A stretch of 64,000 nt of DNA from assembly GCF_030273445.1 (NCBI RefSeq), contig NZ_CP120678.1, positions 414,401 through 478,400 on the forward strand, written 5' to 3'. Below are positions 9,179 to 19,200 of the stretch, piece after piece. Both the position numbers and the translations under genes were made by a program. Within the stretch, counting starts at the first letter, position 1; every line of letters begins with the position of its first letter. This stretch comes from Selenobaculum gibii. GTDB lineage: Bacteria; Bacillota; Negativicutes; ICN-92133. Under the pieces are notes generated by a model. It made no database searches and was not told the DNA's origin. It was given only the letters and a program-made list of their open reading frames with translations.

Positions 9179-9850
9179 ATGAAAATAAGGGTATTGATTG
9201 CAGATGATCATTTGCTCTTGCGGCAAGGAATTCGAAAAGTACTTGAGCTAGAACCTGATTTTGAGGTTGTTGACGAAGCAATAAATGGACAAGAGGCATT
9301 ATCGAAAACATTGATATTAGAACCAGATATTTTATTATTAGATTTAAATATGCCGATGTTAAATGGTGTAGAAGTTGCTAGGCAGTTAAAATCAGCGAAG
9401 GCAAAGACAAAGATTATTGTTTTGACTATGCACGATGATGACAATTATGTCATAGAGTTATTGAGAAGTGGTGCAGCGGGATATTTATTAAAAGATGTGG
9501 AACCATCTATTTTAATTAAAGCGATTCGCATGGTGAAAAATGGAGAATCGTTTATATATCCTGAAGCAGCAGAAAGCCTTTTTGGTGTAACGCAGTGTTC
9601 AGGAAATATTGGCGCACAGGCAGAGCAAATTTGGCGTGAACGCCGTAGTGAGCGATTAACGGCACGGGAATTAGATGTTTTACGCTGTATAGCGCAAGGC
9701 TTTAGCAATCAAGATATCGCGAAGACGTTATTTGTTAGTGAGAAAACAGTAAAGAATCATTTAACAAATATTTTTCGTAAAATTAATGTCAATGATCGTA
9801 CGCAGGCTTTGTTATATGTACTAAAAAATAAAATTATGACGTTGGAATAA
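9179..9850 (+). CDS. NarL/LuxR-type response regulator
   Basis: Two-component regulator: receiver domain (about 1-120) with acidic pair in IADDH, phospho-acceptor Asp in LLLDLNMP, switch Thr in VLTMHDDD and Lys in YLLKDVEP; C-terminal LuxR helix-turn-helix (about 158-215) with LTARELDVLRCIAQG and VSEKTVKNHLTNI. 223 residues, normal length. It lies 15 bases after the secretin and has no histidine kinase neighbour, so the partner kinase is elsewhere; control of the secretin operon is only suggested by position. Confidence 0.9.
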   Translation: MKIRVLIADDHLLLRQGIRKVLELEPDFEVVDEAINGQEALSKTLILEPDILLLDLNMPMLNGVEVARQLKSAKAKTKIIVLTMHDDDNYVIELLRSGAAGYLLKDVEPSILIKAIRMVKNGESFIYPEAAESLFGVTQCSGNIGAQAEQIWRERRSERLTARELDVLRCIAQGFSNQDIAKTLFVSEKTVKNHLTNIFRKINVNDRTQALLYVLKNKIMTLE

Positions 9851-9896
9851 AAAGAGACTCCTAATGGCGATACTTGCTATAGGGAGTCTCTTTTTT
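9851..9896 (+). terminator. Intrinsic terminator after the response regulator
   Basis: Stem AAAGAGACTCC / GGAGTCTCTTT with a 21-base loop and T tract. Confidence 0.85.
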
Positions 9897-10005
9897 ATAA
9901 ATTTATGAATTAAATTCAACTTTTTTTGAAAATAGGATAGAAAAACGTTTAAAAAAGCGCTATGATAATAGATATGTTATTTTTTAATAGGGAAAGGGTG
10001 GCAGT

Positions 10006-10653
10006 ATGGCTTCCTATCCGATCAATCTTAATTTAAAAGATCGATTATGTATTGTTATAGGTGGTGGGCGTGTTGCTTGGCGAAAAGTCAATACGCTTTT
10101 AGATACAGGTGCAAAGCTGCGTATCGTTAGTCCGCATGTTATTGAGGAGTTAACGGAGCTAATTAGATTAAACAAAATTGAATATTATCAAAAATTTTAT
10201 GAAAAAAAAGATATCATGGGAGCTTTTTTAGTGATTTGTGCAACGGACAATAAACAAGTAAATGCTTTGATAGGAGAAGATGCACAAAAAAATGGTGCAC
10301 TTGTTAATGTTGTGGATGATAGTTATCCGAGCGATTTTACGGTTCCTGCGCAGATAAAGCAAGGGGATTTGTTGCTTACTGTATCAACGAGTGGGAAAAG
10401 TCCGGAGATATCACGGCAACTTAGAATGGAACTTGAATCCACATATGGTCGTAAGTCTTATGCGGATTTTATTACGTTAGTTGCTTCTTTTCGTGAAAAA
10501 TTAAAACACATGGATATACCGTCTCGTCAGCGTGAGTTATTTTGGCGGCAGATGATAAATCGCGAAGTATTAGAATTCGTGCGAAATGGTGAAATTAGCA
10601 TTGTGGAGGCAAGATTTAAAAATGCAATTAGTAGTTTTAGGGCTGAATCATAA
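10006..10653 (+). CDS. Precorrin-2 dehydrogenase / sirohydrochlorin ferrochelatase
   Basis: CysG N-terminal/Met8-type enzyme oxidising precorrin-2 to sirohydrochlorin with NAD and possibly inserting iron to give siroheme. Rossmann motif VIGGGRVAWRK at about 17-27, VICATDNKQVN, and SGKSPEISRQLR of the dimerisation domain. 215 residues, the usual size. First gene of sirC-hemA-hemC-cobA/hemD; its end overlaps hemA by 32 bases, so translation is coupled. Whether it has chelatase activity cannot be read from sequence. Confidence 0.88.
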   Translation: MASYPINLNLKDRLCIVIGGGRVAWRKVNTLLDTGAKLRIVSPHVIEELTELIRLNKIEYYQKFYEKKDIMGAFLVICATDNKQVNALIGEDAQKNGALVNVVDDSYPSDFTVPAQIKQGDLLLTVSTSGKSPEISRQLRMELESTYGRKSYADFITLVASFREKLKHMDIPSRQRELFWRQMINREVLEFVRNGEISIVEARFKNAISSFRAES

Positions 10654-11938
10654 AACCGCGCCGGTTGATGTAAGAGAACGTTTTTCATTTTCAGAAGATC
10701 AAGTGCGATTAGGATTGCGTAATATGGATCTTTATGAAGGCATTAATGAAGCTGTTATTATTTCGACGTGCAATCGTACAGAAATGTATGCAGTTGTTGA
10801 TGATTCAGATGATGGATTACCGGTATTGAAAGAGTTTTTTTATGATATGGCAAGTAGTGATGAAAATATTGATGAGTACTTATTTTTTTATGAAAATGAT
10901 GAATGCATTCGTCACTTGTTTCGTGTAGCAGCAAGTTTAGATTCCCTGGTCATTGGTGAGGGGCAGATATTAAGTCAGGTAAAGAAAAGTTATGCGATTG
11001 CGCGAGAAATGGGCATGGCGAGTACCGTAATTAATACGTTATTTCATCGTGCGATTGCTGTCGGTAAGCGCGTTCGCACGGAAACGCGAATTGCCTACAG
11101 CGCAGTGTCTGTGAGTTATGCGGCAGTTGAACTCGCAAAAAATGTGATTGGAGATTTGGCGAAAGTTAATGTTCTTTTACTAGGCGCTGGGCAAATGGGT
11201 GAATTAACAGCCAGACACTTGGCTGATGCAGGTGTAAATCAAGTTTTGGTAGCAAATCGCCGTTATGAGCGAGCCGTTGAACTAGCAGCTCAATTTAATG
11301 GACGAGCTGTTGAATTTGATAAATTTATGACTGAAGCACTTGATACGGATATCGTAATTACCTCTACTGGAGCACCACATTATGTGGTGAAGAAATGGGA
11401 AACTTCGCAGTTGATGAAAAAACGTAAGGGACGACCGCTAATTTTTATCGATATTGCAGTACCACGTGATGTTGAGCCAGAGGTTGCGAATTTAAATGGT
11501 GTTGAACTATATAATATTGATGATTTGGAAGCTGTAGTGGATTCTAATATAAAAATTCGTGAGCAGGAAGCAAAAGAGGCAGAGCGTATTGTAGAAGAGG
11601 AAGTTGTTGAACTTGTAAATAAATTTCGTTATTTGTCTTTCCGACCAGTGATGGCTCTTTTAACGGATAAAGCAAATCGGATTCGTGAACGTGAAGTGAA
11701 ACGAGCAATGAGCAAATTTGAAGATATTACACCTGAAGAACGCAGGATTGTTGAAAATATGTCAAAGATGATTATTCGTAAATTACTGCGTGAGCCGATG
11801 GTGCGGATGAATAGTGCTGCAGGAACGGGACATGAGCAGTATTATATGAAAGCAATGAGCGATTTATTTAAATTAGATACAATAGGGGAGAGTCGTAAAA
11901 TTGAGAAAATCAGTAGTTATCGGTACGCGCGGCAGTAA
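10622..11938 (+). CDS. hemA: Glutamyl-tRNA reductase
   Basis: First committed enzyme of the C5 route: reduces glutamyl-tRNA to glutamate-1-semialdehyde. Starts MQLVVLGLNHKTAPVDVRE, the standard N-terminus, so 10622 is preferred over an upstream in-frame codon at 10586; GGAGG lies just upstream inside sirC. Catalytic cysteine is in STCNRTEMY, tRNA-recognition SLVIGEGQILSQVK, NADPH-binding LLGAGQMGELTARHL. About 438 residues, normal. HemL, the next enzyme, is encoded 5 kb downstream. Confidence 0.95.
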   Translation: MQLVVLGLNHKTAPVDVRERFSFSEDQVRLGLRNMDLYEGINEAVIISTCNRTEMYAVVDDSDDGLPVLKEFFYDMASSDENIDEYLFFYENDECIRHLFRVAASLDSLVIGEGQILSQVKKSYAIAREMGMASTVINTLFHRAIAVGKRVRTETRIAYSAVSVSYAAVELAKNVIGDLAKVNVLLLGAGQMGELTARHLADAGVNQVLVANRRYERAVELAAQFNGRAVEFDKFMTEALDTDIVITSTGAPHYVVKKWETSQLMKKRKGRPLIFIDIAVPRDVEPEVANLNGVELYNIDDLEAVVDSNIKIREQEAKEAERIVEEEVVELVNKFRYLSFRPVMALLTDKANRIREREVKRAMSKFEDITPEERRIVENMSKMIIRKLLREPMVRMNSAAGTGHEQYYMKAMSDLFKLDTIGESRKIEKISSYRYARQ

Positions 11939-12833
11939 GTTAGCGCTTTGGCAGGCAAATTACATCGCCGATTGTTTAAGAAAGCAGTATCCGGATTTGA
12001 CGGTTGAGCTAAAGCAAATCACAACGATGGGAGATAAGATTCTTGATGTGCCGTTGGCGAAAATCGGTGGCAAGGGTTTGTTTACAAAAGAGTTAGAGAA
12101 TGAAATGTTATCTGGGACGATTGATTTGGCAGTGCATAGTTTAAAAGATATGCCAACAGAGCTTCCAGAAGGTCTTACTTTAGCTGCAATTACTGAACGC
12201 ATAGCTTCTGGTGATGCGCTTGTGAGCAATCATTTTTCATCGCTTCAGGCATTGCCCAAAGGTGCTAGAGTCGGAACTTCAAGCTTGCGTAGAAAAGCAC
12301 AGCTTTTAGCATACCGACCGGATTTAATTATTTCTGATTTAAGAGGAAATGTAGATACGCGGCTTAAAAAACTTGATGATGGCGAATTTGATGCTATTGT
12401 TTTAGCTGCAGCGGGATTAAAGCGTTTAGGTTGGGAGAAAAGAATTGCAGAAATTCTTGACACGAAGGTTTGTTTACCTGCGGTTGGCCAGGGGGCATTA
12501 GCAATTGAGACGCGTGCAGATGATCAAACTATTTTAGATTTATTAGCCTTTCTAAATGACGAAGAAACGCGTGTGACGACAACAGCGGAACGAGCTTTTT
12601 TACGTACGGTAGAAGGCGGCTGCCAAGTTCCAGTTGGTGTCTATGGAACGGTGGTTGGTGAAAATCAAATGCAAGTAGAGGCATTGATTGCAAGCCTTGA
12701 TGGCAAGGTTGTTGTACGTGATACATTGCGAGGATCGTTTGCAGATGCAGAAATATTGGGGATACGTTTAGCGAAGAGCTTATTAGCGCGTGGCGGGCGC
12801 GAAATTATGATTAGCGTAGGCTGTATGGTATAA
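11901..12833 (+). CDS. hemC: Hydroxymethylbilane synthase (porphobilinogen deaminase)
   Basis: Polymerises four porphobilinogen units into hydroxymethylbilane on a dipyrromethane cofactor. Begins with KSVVIGTRGSKLALWQA; VHSLKDMPTELP, GTSSLRRKAQL and cofactor-binding cysteine in VEGGCQVPVG are all present. 310 residues, standard. Uses a TTG start at 11901 with AGGGGAG 12 bases upstream; overlaps hemA by 38 bases. Confidence 0.95.
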   Translation: MRKSVVIGTRGSKLALWQANYIADCLRKQYPDLTVELKQITTMGDKILDVPLAKIGGKGLFTKELENEMLSGTIDLAVHSLKDMPTELPEGLTLAAITERIASGDALVSNHFSSLQALPKGARVGTSSLRRKAQLLAYRPDLIISDLRGNVDTRLKKLDDGEFDAIVLAAAGLKRLGWEKRIAEILDTKVCLPAVGQGALAIETRADDQTILDLLAFLNDEETRVTTTAERAFLRTVEGGCQVPVGVYGTVVGENQMQVEALIASLDGKVVVRDTLRGSFADAEILGIRLAKSLLARGGREIMISVGCMV

Positions 12834-12861
12834 AGTAAGACTTGATTCAGGAGGATGAGAC

Positions 12862-14373
12862 ATGGCTGGAATGGTTTATTTAGTGGGTGCAGGACCTGGA
12901 GATTATAAATTAATTAGTATGAAAGCATGTGAATGCATACAGAAAGCCGATACGATTGTTTATGATCGCTTGGCGGATGATCGCTTACTTTCTTATGCAC
13001 GTAAAGATGTTGAACTTATTTATGTAGGAAAAGCATCGAGCAATCATACGATGAAGCAGGAAGACATTAATCAATTGCTCGTGGATAAAGCAAAAGAGGG
13101 CAAAATTGTTACACGATTAAAGGGCGGAGATCCTTTTGTATTTGGCAGAGGCGGCGAAGAGGCTTTATTACTGGAAGAAAATCATTTGCCGTTTGAAGTC
13201 GTACCAGGGATTACTTCGGCGATTTCAGTTCCGGCATATGCAGGGATTCCAGTAACGCATCGTGGCATTGCAACGTCGTTTGCCGTGGTAACGGGGCATG
13301 AAGATCCGACGAAAGCAAAATCCAATATGCGTTGGGAGAAGTTAGCGACAGCTGTAGACACATTGGTATTTTTAATGGGAGTAGAAAATTTACCGCATAT
13401 TACATCAAAGTTGATTGAAAATGGACGCAGTGCAGATACACCAGCGGCAGTGATTCGCTGGGGAACTAAGCTTGATCAGCGTACATTAATTACAACGGTC
13501 GGAAAAGCGGCGGAAGATGTAAAGCTAAATGATATTAAACCACCTGCAATATTTATTGTCGGTGATGTAGTGAATTTACGCGAAAAATTAGCGTGGTTTG
13601 ATAACAAACCGCTGTTTGGTAAGACGGTATTAGTTACTAGAGCACGCGAACAAGCAAGCTTACTTACCGGCAAATTAGAAGAGTTAGGTGCAAGATGCAT
13701 TGAAGCTCCAGCAATTCGCATTGTAGAACCTGATACTTATGAAGCAATGGATACGGCGATTGAGAATTTAAGCGATTATCAATGGCTCATTTTTACGAGT
13801 ACAAATGGTGTGGAAAGATTTTTTAACCGTTTAAATAGCAAGCAGCTAGATGCTAGAGCGATTCGAGGTAAAGTAGCAGCCATTGGAGTTTCTACGGCAA
13901 ATGCTTTACGCAGTTATGGTGTTTTAGCTGATTTGATTCCAGTGGAGTTCCGTGCCGAAGGCATCGTTGAACTTATGCAGGATATGGTAAAACCGGGCGA
14001 TAAAATTTTGATTCCTCGCGCAAAAGTTGCCAGAGAAATTTTGCCGCAAAAATTACGTGAACTTGGAGCGATAGTTGATGTCGTAACTGCTTATCAAACG
14101 GTAAGCGGTGATGTAGACAAAGACGCGTTAAAAGCAATGTTTGTAAATAATGAAATAGATTTAGTTACGTTTACAAGTTCTTCTACCGTAACAAATTTAC
14201 TTGATATTTTAGGTGAAGATGGTGCGAAAATGATTTCTAGTGTAAAGACAGCTTGTATTGGCCCAATTACAATGCTGACTTGTGAAGATCATAAAATTAC
14301 ACCAACGATTGTTGCCGAAGAATATACAATTTCTGGGCTTGTTGAATCCATTAAAAAAATGTTCAAAATATAA
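12862..14373 (+). CDS. cobA-hemD: Uroporphyrinogen-III C-methyltransferase / uroporphyrinogen-III synthase fusion
   Basis: Two-domain enzyme. Residues 1-245 are SUMT/CobA, which methylates uroporphyrinogen III to precorrin-2: VYLVGAGPGDYKL, YDRLADDRLL, GGDPFVFGRGGEE and VPGITSAISVPAYAG are its SAM and substrate loops. Residues 255-503 are HemD, which closes and inverts ring D: TVLVTRAREQASLL opens it and FTSTNGVERF and VTFTSSSTVTNLL follow. The fusion is common in Firmicutes. It sits 28 bases after hemC and feeds precorrin-2 to the SirC-type enzyme and to cobalamin synthesis. Confidence 0.94.
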   Translation: MAGMVYLVGAGPGDYKLISMKACECIQKADTIVYDRLADDRLLSYARKDVELIYVGKASSNHTMKQEDINQLLVDKAKEGKIVTRLKGGDPFVFGRGGEEALLLEENHLPFEVVPGITSAISVPAYAGIPVTHRGIATSFAVVTGHEDPTKAKSNMRWEKLATAVDTLVFLMGVENLPHITSKLIENGRSADTPAAVIRWGTKLDQRTLITTVGKAAEDVKLNDIKPPAIFIVGDVVNLREKLAWFDNKPLFGKTVLVTRAREQASLLTGKLEELGARCIEAPAIRIVEPDTYEAMDTAIENLSDYQWLIFTSTNGVERFFNRLNSKQLDARAIRGKVAAIGVSTANALRSYGVLADLIPVEFRAEGIVELMQDMVKPGDKILIPRAKVAREILPQKLRELGAIVDVVTAYQTVSGDVDKDALKAMFVNNEIDLVTFTSSSTVTNLLDILGEDGAKMISSVKTACIGPITMLTCEDHKITPTIVAEEYTISGLVESIKKMFKI

Positions 14374-14374
14374 T

Positions 14375-14412
14375 AAATACCCTATGACTAAACGATGGTC
14401 ATAGGGTATTTC
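14375..14412 (+). terminator. Intrinsic terminator after cobA-hemD
   Basis: Fourteen-base perfect stem AAATACCCTATGAC / GTCATAGGGTATTT with nine-base loop; short T tract. Splits the tetrapyrrole genes into two transcription units. Confidence 0.75.
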
Positions 14413-14509
14413 ACTAGGATTATTGCATTTCTATGGATTACTGGGTATAATTTTTTAGATGAAGGTTTTTAGATATAAATTTAAAATTTCTATATAGGGG
14501 ATGACGTAA

Positions 14510-15484
14510 ATGAAACAGACATTGAGACCGCGTCGAATGCGTATTTCGGAAGGGGTTCGCAGTTTGGTTCGTGAAACTTCTTTATCAGTAAAAGATTTTG
14601 TTTATCCAATTTTCGTTGTACCAGGGGAAAAAGTCAAAGAAGAAATTTCCTCTTTGCCAGGTTGCTATCATTTATCAGTGGATGAAGCGCTAAAGGTAGC
14701 AGAGGAAGTCGTAAGCCTTGGCATTCCATCAGTTGAGGTGTTTGGATTGCCAGCATATAAAGATGAAATAGGTTCAAGTGCGTGGGACATGACAAGTCCT
14801 GTGCAACAGGCGATAAAAGCAATCAAAGAAAAATTTCCAGAGCTTGTGATTATTGGCGATGTTTGTTTATGTCAGTATACAAGTCATGGTCATTGCGGAC
14901 AGTTATGCGGACAATATGTGGATAATGATGAAACCTTGAAGCTATTGGCGAAGGTTGCAGTAAGTCAAGCTAAGGCTGGTGCGGATATGGTTGCGCCATC
15001 TGATATGATGGATGGCAGGGTTGCAGCAATTCGTCAGGCTCTTGATGAATCAGGGTACCAAAATGTATCGATTATGTCTTATGCGGTAAAATATGCTTCG
15101 GCTTATTATGGACCGTTTAGAGATGCAGCGCATAGTACACCGCAATTTGGTGATCGTCGTTCTTACCAAATGGATCCGGCAAATTCGCGTGAAGCGTTAA
15201 AAGAAGTAGCACTTGATACGGCAGAAGGTGCAGATATTATTATGGTTAAACCAGCGTTATCATACCTTGATATCGTTCGTCAGGTACGTGGTACTACGCA
15301 TTTGCCAGTAGCCGTATATAATGTAAGTGGTGAATATGCAATGGTGAAAGCGGCGGCTGCAAATGGTTGGATTGATGAAAAGCGAATCGTACTAGAAACA
15401 TTATTGAGTATGAAACGTGCCGGCGCGGACATGATTATTACATACCATGCATTAGATGCAGCGCGCTGGTTAGCTGAAAAATAG
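14510..15484 (+). CDS. hemB: Delta-aminolevulinic acid dehydratase (porphobilinogen synthase)
   Basis: Condenses two 5-aminolevulinate molecules to porphobilinogen. Zinc-binding cysteines appear in DVCLCQYTSHGHCG, and the two active-site lysines lie in the SYAVKYAS and IIMVKPALSYLD segments; VYNVSGEYAM is conserved. 324 residues, standard. The cysteine-rich loop indicates a zinc rather than magnesium-only active site. ATG at 14510 follows AGGGGATGA. Runs into hemL 14 bases downstream. Confidence 0.96.
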   Translation: MKQTLRPRRMRISEGVRSLVRETSLSVKDFVYPIFVVPGEKVKEEISSLPGCYHLSVDEALKVAEEVVSLGIPSVEVFGLPAYKDEIGSSAWDMTSPVQQAIKAIKEKFPELVIIGDVCLCQYTSHGHCGQLCGQYVDNDETLKLLAKVAVSQAKAGADMVAPSDMMDGRVAAIRQALDESGYQNVSIMSYAVKYASAYYGPFRDAAHSTPQFGDRRSYQMDPANSREALKEVALDTAEGADIIMVKPALSYLDIVRQVRGTTHLPVAVYNVSGEYAMVKAAAANGWIDEKRIVLETLLSMKRAGADMIITYHALDAARWLAEK

Positions 15485-15498
15485 GAGGCTGAGGAAAG

Positions 15499-16821
15499 AT
15501 GGCTTTAAATTTAGAAAAATCCGCAGCAGCATTTGCTGAGGCAAAACAATATATCCCTGGTGGAGTAAATAGTCCGGTCCGTTCTTTTCGTAATGTTGGT
15601 GGCACTCCGCCGTTTATTACGAAAGCAAAAGGCAGCAGGATTTATGATATTGATGGCAATGAATATATTGATTATATCGGTTCATGGGGCCCAATGATTG
15701 TTGGACATGCTAATGATGAAGTCGTAGCTGCACTAAAAGAAGCAGTTGATCGTGGGACAAGTTATGGTGCACCAACTTTGCTTGAAACGGAATTAGCAAA
15801 GTTAATTAATCAGATTATGCCATCGATGGAATTGATTCGCATGGTGAACTCCGGAACAGAAGCGACGATGAGTGCGCTTCGCTTAGCAAGAGGCTATACT
15901 GGTCGCGATAAAATTGTAAAATTTGAAGGCTGTTATCACGGGCATCATGATAGTTTACTGGTAAAAGCAGGTTCTGGTGCGGCGACTTTTGGTGTACCTG
16001 ATAGTCCTGGTGTTCCTTCTAGTATTGCGAATAATACGTTGACGATTCCATATAACGATATTGATGCTGCAGAAAAAATTTTTAGTGAGGTTGGCAGTGA
16101 AATTGCGGCAGTCATTATTGAACCGGTTGCCGGGAATATGGGATTAGTATTACCTCGCCAAGGATATTTACGTAAATTGCGTGAAATTACCACGAAATAT
16201 GGTGCGCTATTAATTTTTGATGAGGTAATGTGTGGTTTTAGAGCTGCGCTTGGCGGAGCGCAAGCGGCTTATGGGATTACGCCTGATTTAACTTGTTTAG
16301 GCAAAATTATTGGTGGTGGTCTTCCAGTTGGGGCTTATGGTGGTAGACGTGATATCATGGAACAGATTTCACCGGCTGGACCAATTTATCAGGCAGGTAC
16401 ACTTAGTGGCAATCCACTTGCGATGACCGCAGGAATTGCAACGATGAAAATTATTTCTCGTGAACCTGAATATAAACAACCTGACTATAGTCGTCGGTTA
16501 ACGATTAAGACAAAACAGTTGACAACGGGTATGGAAGAAATGGTGAAAAAAGCAGGGCTTAAATTGCAATTCCATCAAGCTGGTTCAATGTTTGGCTTAT
16601 TCTTTAATGAAAATGAAGTATATGATTATGCGACATCGGCGCAGTCTGATCAAGAAGCATATAAAATTTATTTCCATAGTATGTTAGAGCAAGGAATTTA
16701 TTTAGCGCCGTCTCAATTTGAAACAGCATTTATGTCTGGTGCACATACAGAGGAAGATATTCAAAAAACAATTGTAGCGAGTGAAGTGGCTTTTGCAAAA
16801 GTTGCAGCGTGGAAAAAGTAA
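15499..16821 (+). CDS. hemL: Glutamate-1-semialdehyde 2,1-aminomutase
   Basis: PLP enzyme converting glutamate-1-semialdehyde to 5-aminolevulinate, the second C5 step after Hem[12 protein letters not shown] at the N-terminus, [25 protein letters not shown] and the PLP-lysine loop [16 protein letters not shown] identify it clearly. 440 residues, normal. ATG preceded by GAGGCTGAGGAAAG. Last gene of hemB-hemL. Confidence 0.96.
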   Translation: MALNLEKSAAAFAEAKQYIPGGVNSPVRSFRNVGGTPPFITKAKGSRIYDIDGNEYIDYIGSWGPMIVGHANDEVVAALKEAVDRGTSYGAPTLLETELAKLINQIMPSMELIRMVNSGTEATMSALRLARGYTGRDKIVKFEGCYHGHHDSLLVKAGSGAATFGVPDSPGVPSSIANNTLTIPYNDIDAAEKIFSEVGSEIAAVIIEPVAGNMGLVLPRQGYLRKLREITTKYGALLIFDEVMCGFRAALGGAQAAYGITPDLTCLGKIIGGGLPVGAYGGRRDIMEQISPAGPIYQAGTLSGNPLAMTAGIATMKIISREPEYKQPDYSRRLTIKTKQLTTGMEEMVKKAGLKLQFHQAGSMFGLFFNENEVYDYATSAQSDQEAYKIYFHSMLEQGIYLAPSQFETAFMSGAHTEEDIQKTIVASEVAFAKVAAWKK

Positions 16822-16833
16822 AAAGAACTTAAC

Positions 16834-16868
16834 AAAAGAAGCAGACTCATTTTGAGTCTGCTTCTTTT
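16834..16868. terminator. Bidirectional intrinsic terminator between hemL and the FtsA-like gene
   Basis: Sixteen-base perfect stem AAAAGAAGCAGACTCA / TGAGTCTGCTTCTTTT with a three-base loop; A tract on one side and T tract on the other let it serve both convergent genes. Confidence 0.9.
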
Positions 16869-19008
16869 ATCCTTTTAATGGGGTTGTAATTACTTCGATA
16901 TTATCGCCGCTTTTTACAGGTGTTATATATTCGGCTGGTTGATTGTTGAGTAAAATTTCTACACTGACTTTGCTAAAGGCGCTAGGTGCTTTATAGCCGA
17001 CAGTGAATAAAATGTCGCTAAGTATTGGCGTCCCTTTATCTATTAGCTCATAAGTAATTTCAGCGCCATCTTTTGCAACGTCATCGAGAAGTGCATTATT
17101 TCCATTCATTTTTATGGTATAATGACTCGTTGGAATAAAATGTTTTTTCTTATTAAAATATATGTAGATTCCCTTATCAATCGTTTCGAGTTGAAGGACT
17201 TTACCTAATTGGGGGACTTTCGGTTCGATTAAAGTAATTTCATCATTTGGTTCAATTGGATGTGATACTGTTGCCGGCTCATCATTTACGAGTATCGTCG
17301 TCGATACGCTATGTTGAGTTTTAACCCCATTTACTGTATAGGTAAATCGATGGGGTTGCGGAGAATAACCTACGCTTACAAGTATTTCACCCAAATTTTT
17401 CAAATTGCGATAGGTAACGATATCACGGTCTTTTAATTGCTGATCTAATTTGGCAGGTTTATCATTTACTAAGAGAATTGGTGATACAGTGTAATTTTCA
17501 TTATTAATCAAAACGCTCATATCTTCTGCTGGTTCTACGACATCTTTTAAATACACAGTAGGTGCTTTACCATTAATTCCGCACACTACAGATATTTTAT
17601 CCCCATCTTTAATTTCCGTATCTAATGTTGTTTTCTCGTTATTTAAAAGTAATTCAGCTGCTGTTCCCATTGTGCCAGGAATAAATTTTGTTTGTTTATT
17701 GATAGTAACGGTAATCGCAAGACCGGGTTTACCATTTAAGTCTTTTAGGCCAATGCCAGCAGCAAGTAATGCATCTGAGAGGGTTAGTTTTCCAATATTA
17801 AATAGACGATAAGGGGTATTGTTTACATGTACTGTAATAAAATGCAAACTTTGAGAAGCTGCTACTTTTAAAATCCCAAGTGGGGTTACGTTATCCGGCT
17901 GTTTTAACTCATCGGGAAACTCCATTCCATGAATTGTATCGGGTCGCCGTACGGCAACTCTTGGGGCAGGAATTTCTAACGCTTGTGCGAGCATTTCTGG
18001 TAAAAGCGGGGTTAAGGACCCACCACCAACTAATAATACAGCTTGGGGTGATTCTTTATTTAATGCAATGATTTGGTTGGCAATAGCCTGTGCCAGTTCA
18101 CCGACATTCGGCTTAACTTGTTCAACGATTTCCGTAGGTGACAAATTGTATTCAATTCCAAGAATATCTGAAAAAGTGATTGTAGTTTCCGTGGATGTTT
18201 TTTGCATAGTTAATTCGCGTTTAATTCTTTCGGCGACATTGAAATCTAAGAGATACGCTTGCGAAAGTGCTTCTGTAATTTCATCTCCGGCAAGTGGAAC
18301 CATGCCGTAACCAATAATCGTACCATTTTTTGTTATCGCAACGTCGGAGGTGCCTGCACCAATATCTACGAGAACTAGATTTAAATGGCGCATTGTTGGT
18401 GGGATTAATACGTTAATCGCAGCAATTGGTTCTAAGGTTAATGCTGACATCTCTAAATTGGCCGCTATTAGTGCCGATTGCATTGAGTCGATAACTTGGC
18501 GAGGCAAAAACGTTGCAATTACTTCTATATGTGCTTTTTTCCCGCGTTGTCCTACTAATGTTTTTAAAGGAACGTTATCAAGCTTATAGGTTATGGTGCT
18601 ATAGCCGACACAATAATATAATGTCGGATCGTCTACTGTATTAGAAGTAGCAAGTTTTTTTTGTGCGGCTTGAATGGCGGAAAGTTCTAAGGTGCGTTCA
18701 TTTTCTGGAGTGATGATTTCTGATATTTCCATTTCTGCTTCGGCAGTAATCGTATAGAGTGCACGCCCTGCTGCTGCAACCGCAGCATGATTTAGTGTTC
18801 CAACGCGATCTTCAAGTTTTAATTTTACTTCTTCTAGTATTGCAGCAACTTCGGGGACATCGTGAATTTGACCATCTAGCATTGCTCTGGTATTATGTTC
18901 TTTACGTTCTGCTGCAATAATTTTTATATCTTTACCGATTTTTTCGGCTACGATGCCAATGACACTTCGTGTTCCAATATCTAGTGAAAATAATAGATTT
19001 TTATTCAT
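16867..19008 (-). CDS. FtsA-like actin-fold ATPase with C-terminal beta-grasp-like repeats
   Basis: 713 residues. The first half is an ASKHA/FtsA-type fold: phosphate-1 LFSLDIGTRSVIG, an SHS2-like 1C region, phosphate-2 LVDIGAGTSDVAI and adenosine loop LLVGGGSLTPLL. Canonical FtsA is about 420 residues; this protein adds about 300 residues with at least four repeats of the type LLxNNxxxxxxxxIKDGDxI (LLLNNEKTTL, LLVNDKPAKL, ILVNDEPATV, ILLNNQPAEY), which resemble ThiS/MoaD-like beta-grasp units. No FtsA amphipathic tail is evident. It stands alone, away from a division cluster, with AAAGGAGCTC before its ATG. A cytoskeletal or envelope role is likely; the exact job is unknown. Confidence 0.75.
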   Translation of the reverse strand: MNKNLLFSLDIGTRSVIGIVAEKIGKDIKIIAAERKEHNTRAMLDGQIHDVPEVAAILEEVKLKLEDRVGTLNHAAVAAAGRALYTITAEAEMEISEIITPENERTLELSAIQAAQKKLATSNTVDDPTLYYCVGYSTITYKLDNVPLKTLVGQRGKKAHIEVIATFLPRQVIDSMQSALIAANLEMSALTLEPIAAINVLIPPTMRHLNLVLVDIGAGTSDVAITKNGTIIGYGMVPLAGDEITEALSQAYLLDFNVAERIKRELTMQKTSTETTITFSDILGIEYNLSPTEIVEQVKPNVGELAQAIANQIIALNKESPQAVLLVGGGSLTPLLPEMLAQALEIPAPRVAVRRPDTIHGMEFPDELKQPDNVTPLGILKVAASQSLHFITVHVNNTPYRLFNIGKLTLSDALLAAGIGLKDLNGKPGLAITVTINKQTKFIPGTMGTAAELLLNNEKTTLDTEIKDGDKISVVCGINGKAPTVYLKDVVEPAEDMSVLINNENYTVSPILLVNDKPAKLDQQLKDRDIVTYRNLKNLGEILVSVGYSPQPHRFTYTVNGVKTQHSVSTTILVNDEPATVSHPIEPNDEITLIEPKVPQLGKVLQLETIDKGIYIYFNKKKHFIPTSHYTIKMNGNNALLDDVAKDGAEITYELIDKGTPILSDILFTVGYKAPSAFSKVSVEILLNNQPAEYITPVKSGDNIEVITTPLKG

Positions 19009-19200
19009 AGGTGAGCTCCTTTATCTAAAGTAAAAAATAAAGTAAGAGTTGACTCAAGTGGAATTTTTACTCTATTTGAGTTCTGGTTATCAGGTAACAA
19101 TGGATTATTTCGAGAATTTGTGTGATTATTCCTTTGATTTTTAGCAAAATATATAATATTATTAGTAATTGATTTTGATTTTATTGTTTTATACTGTATT

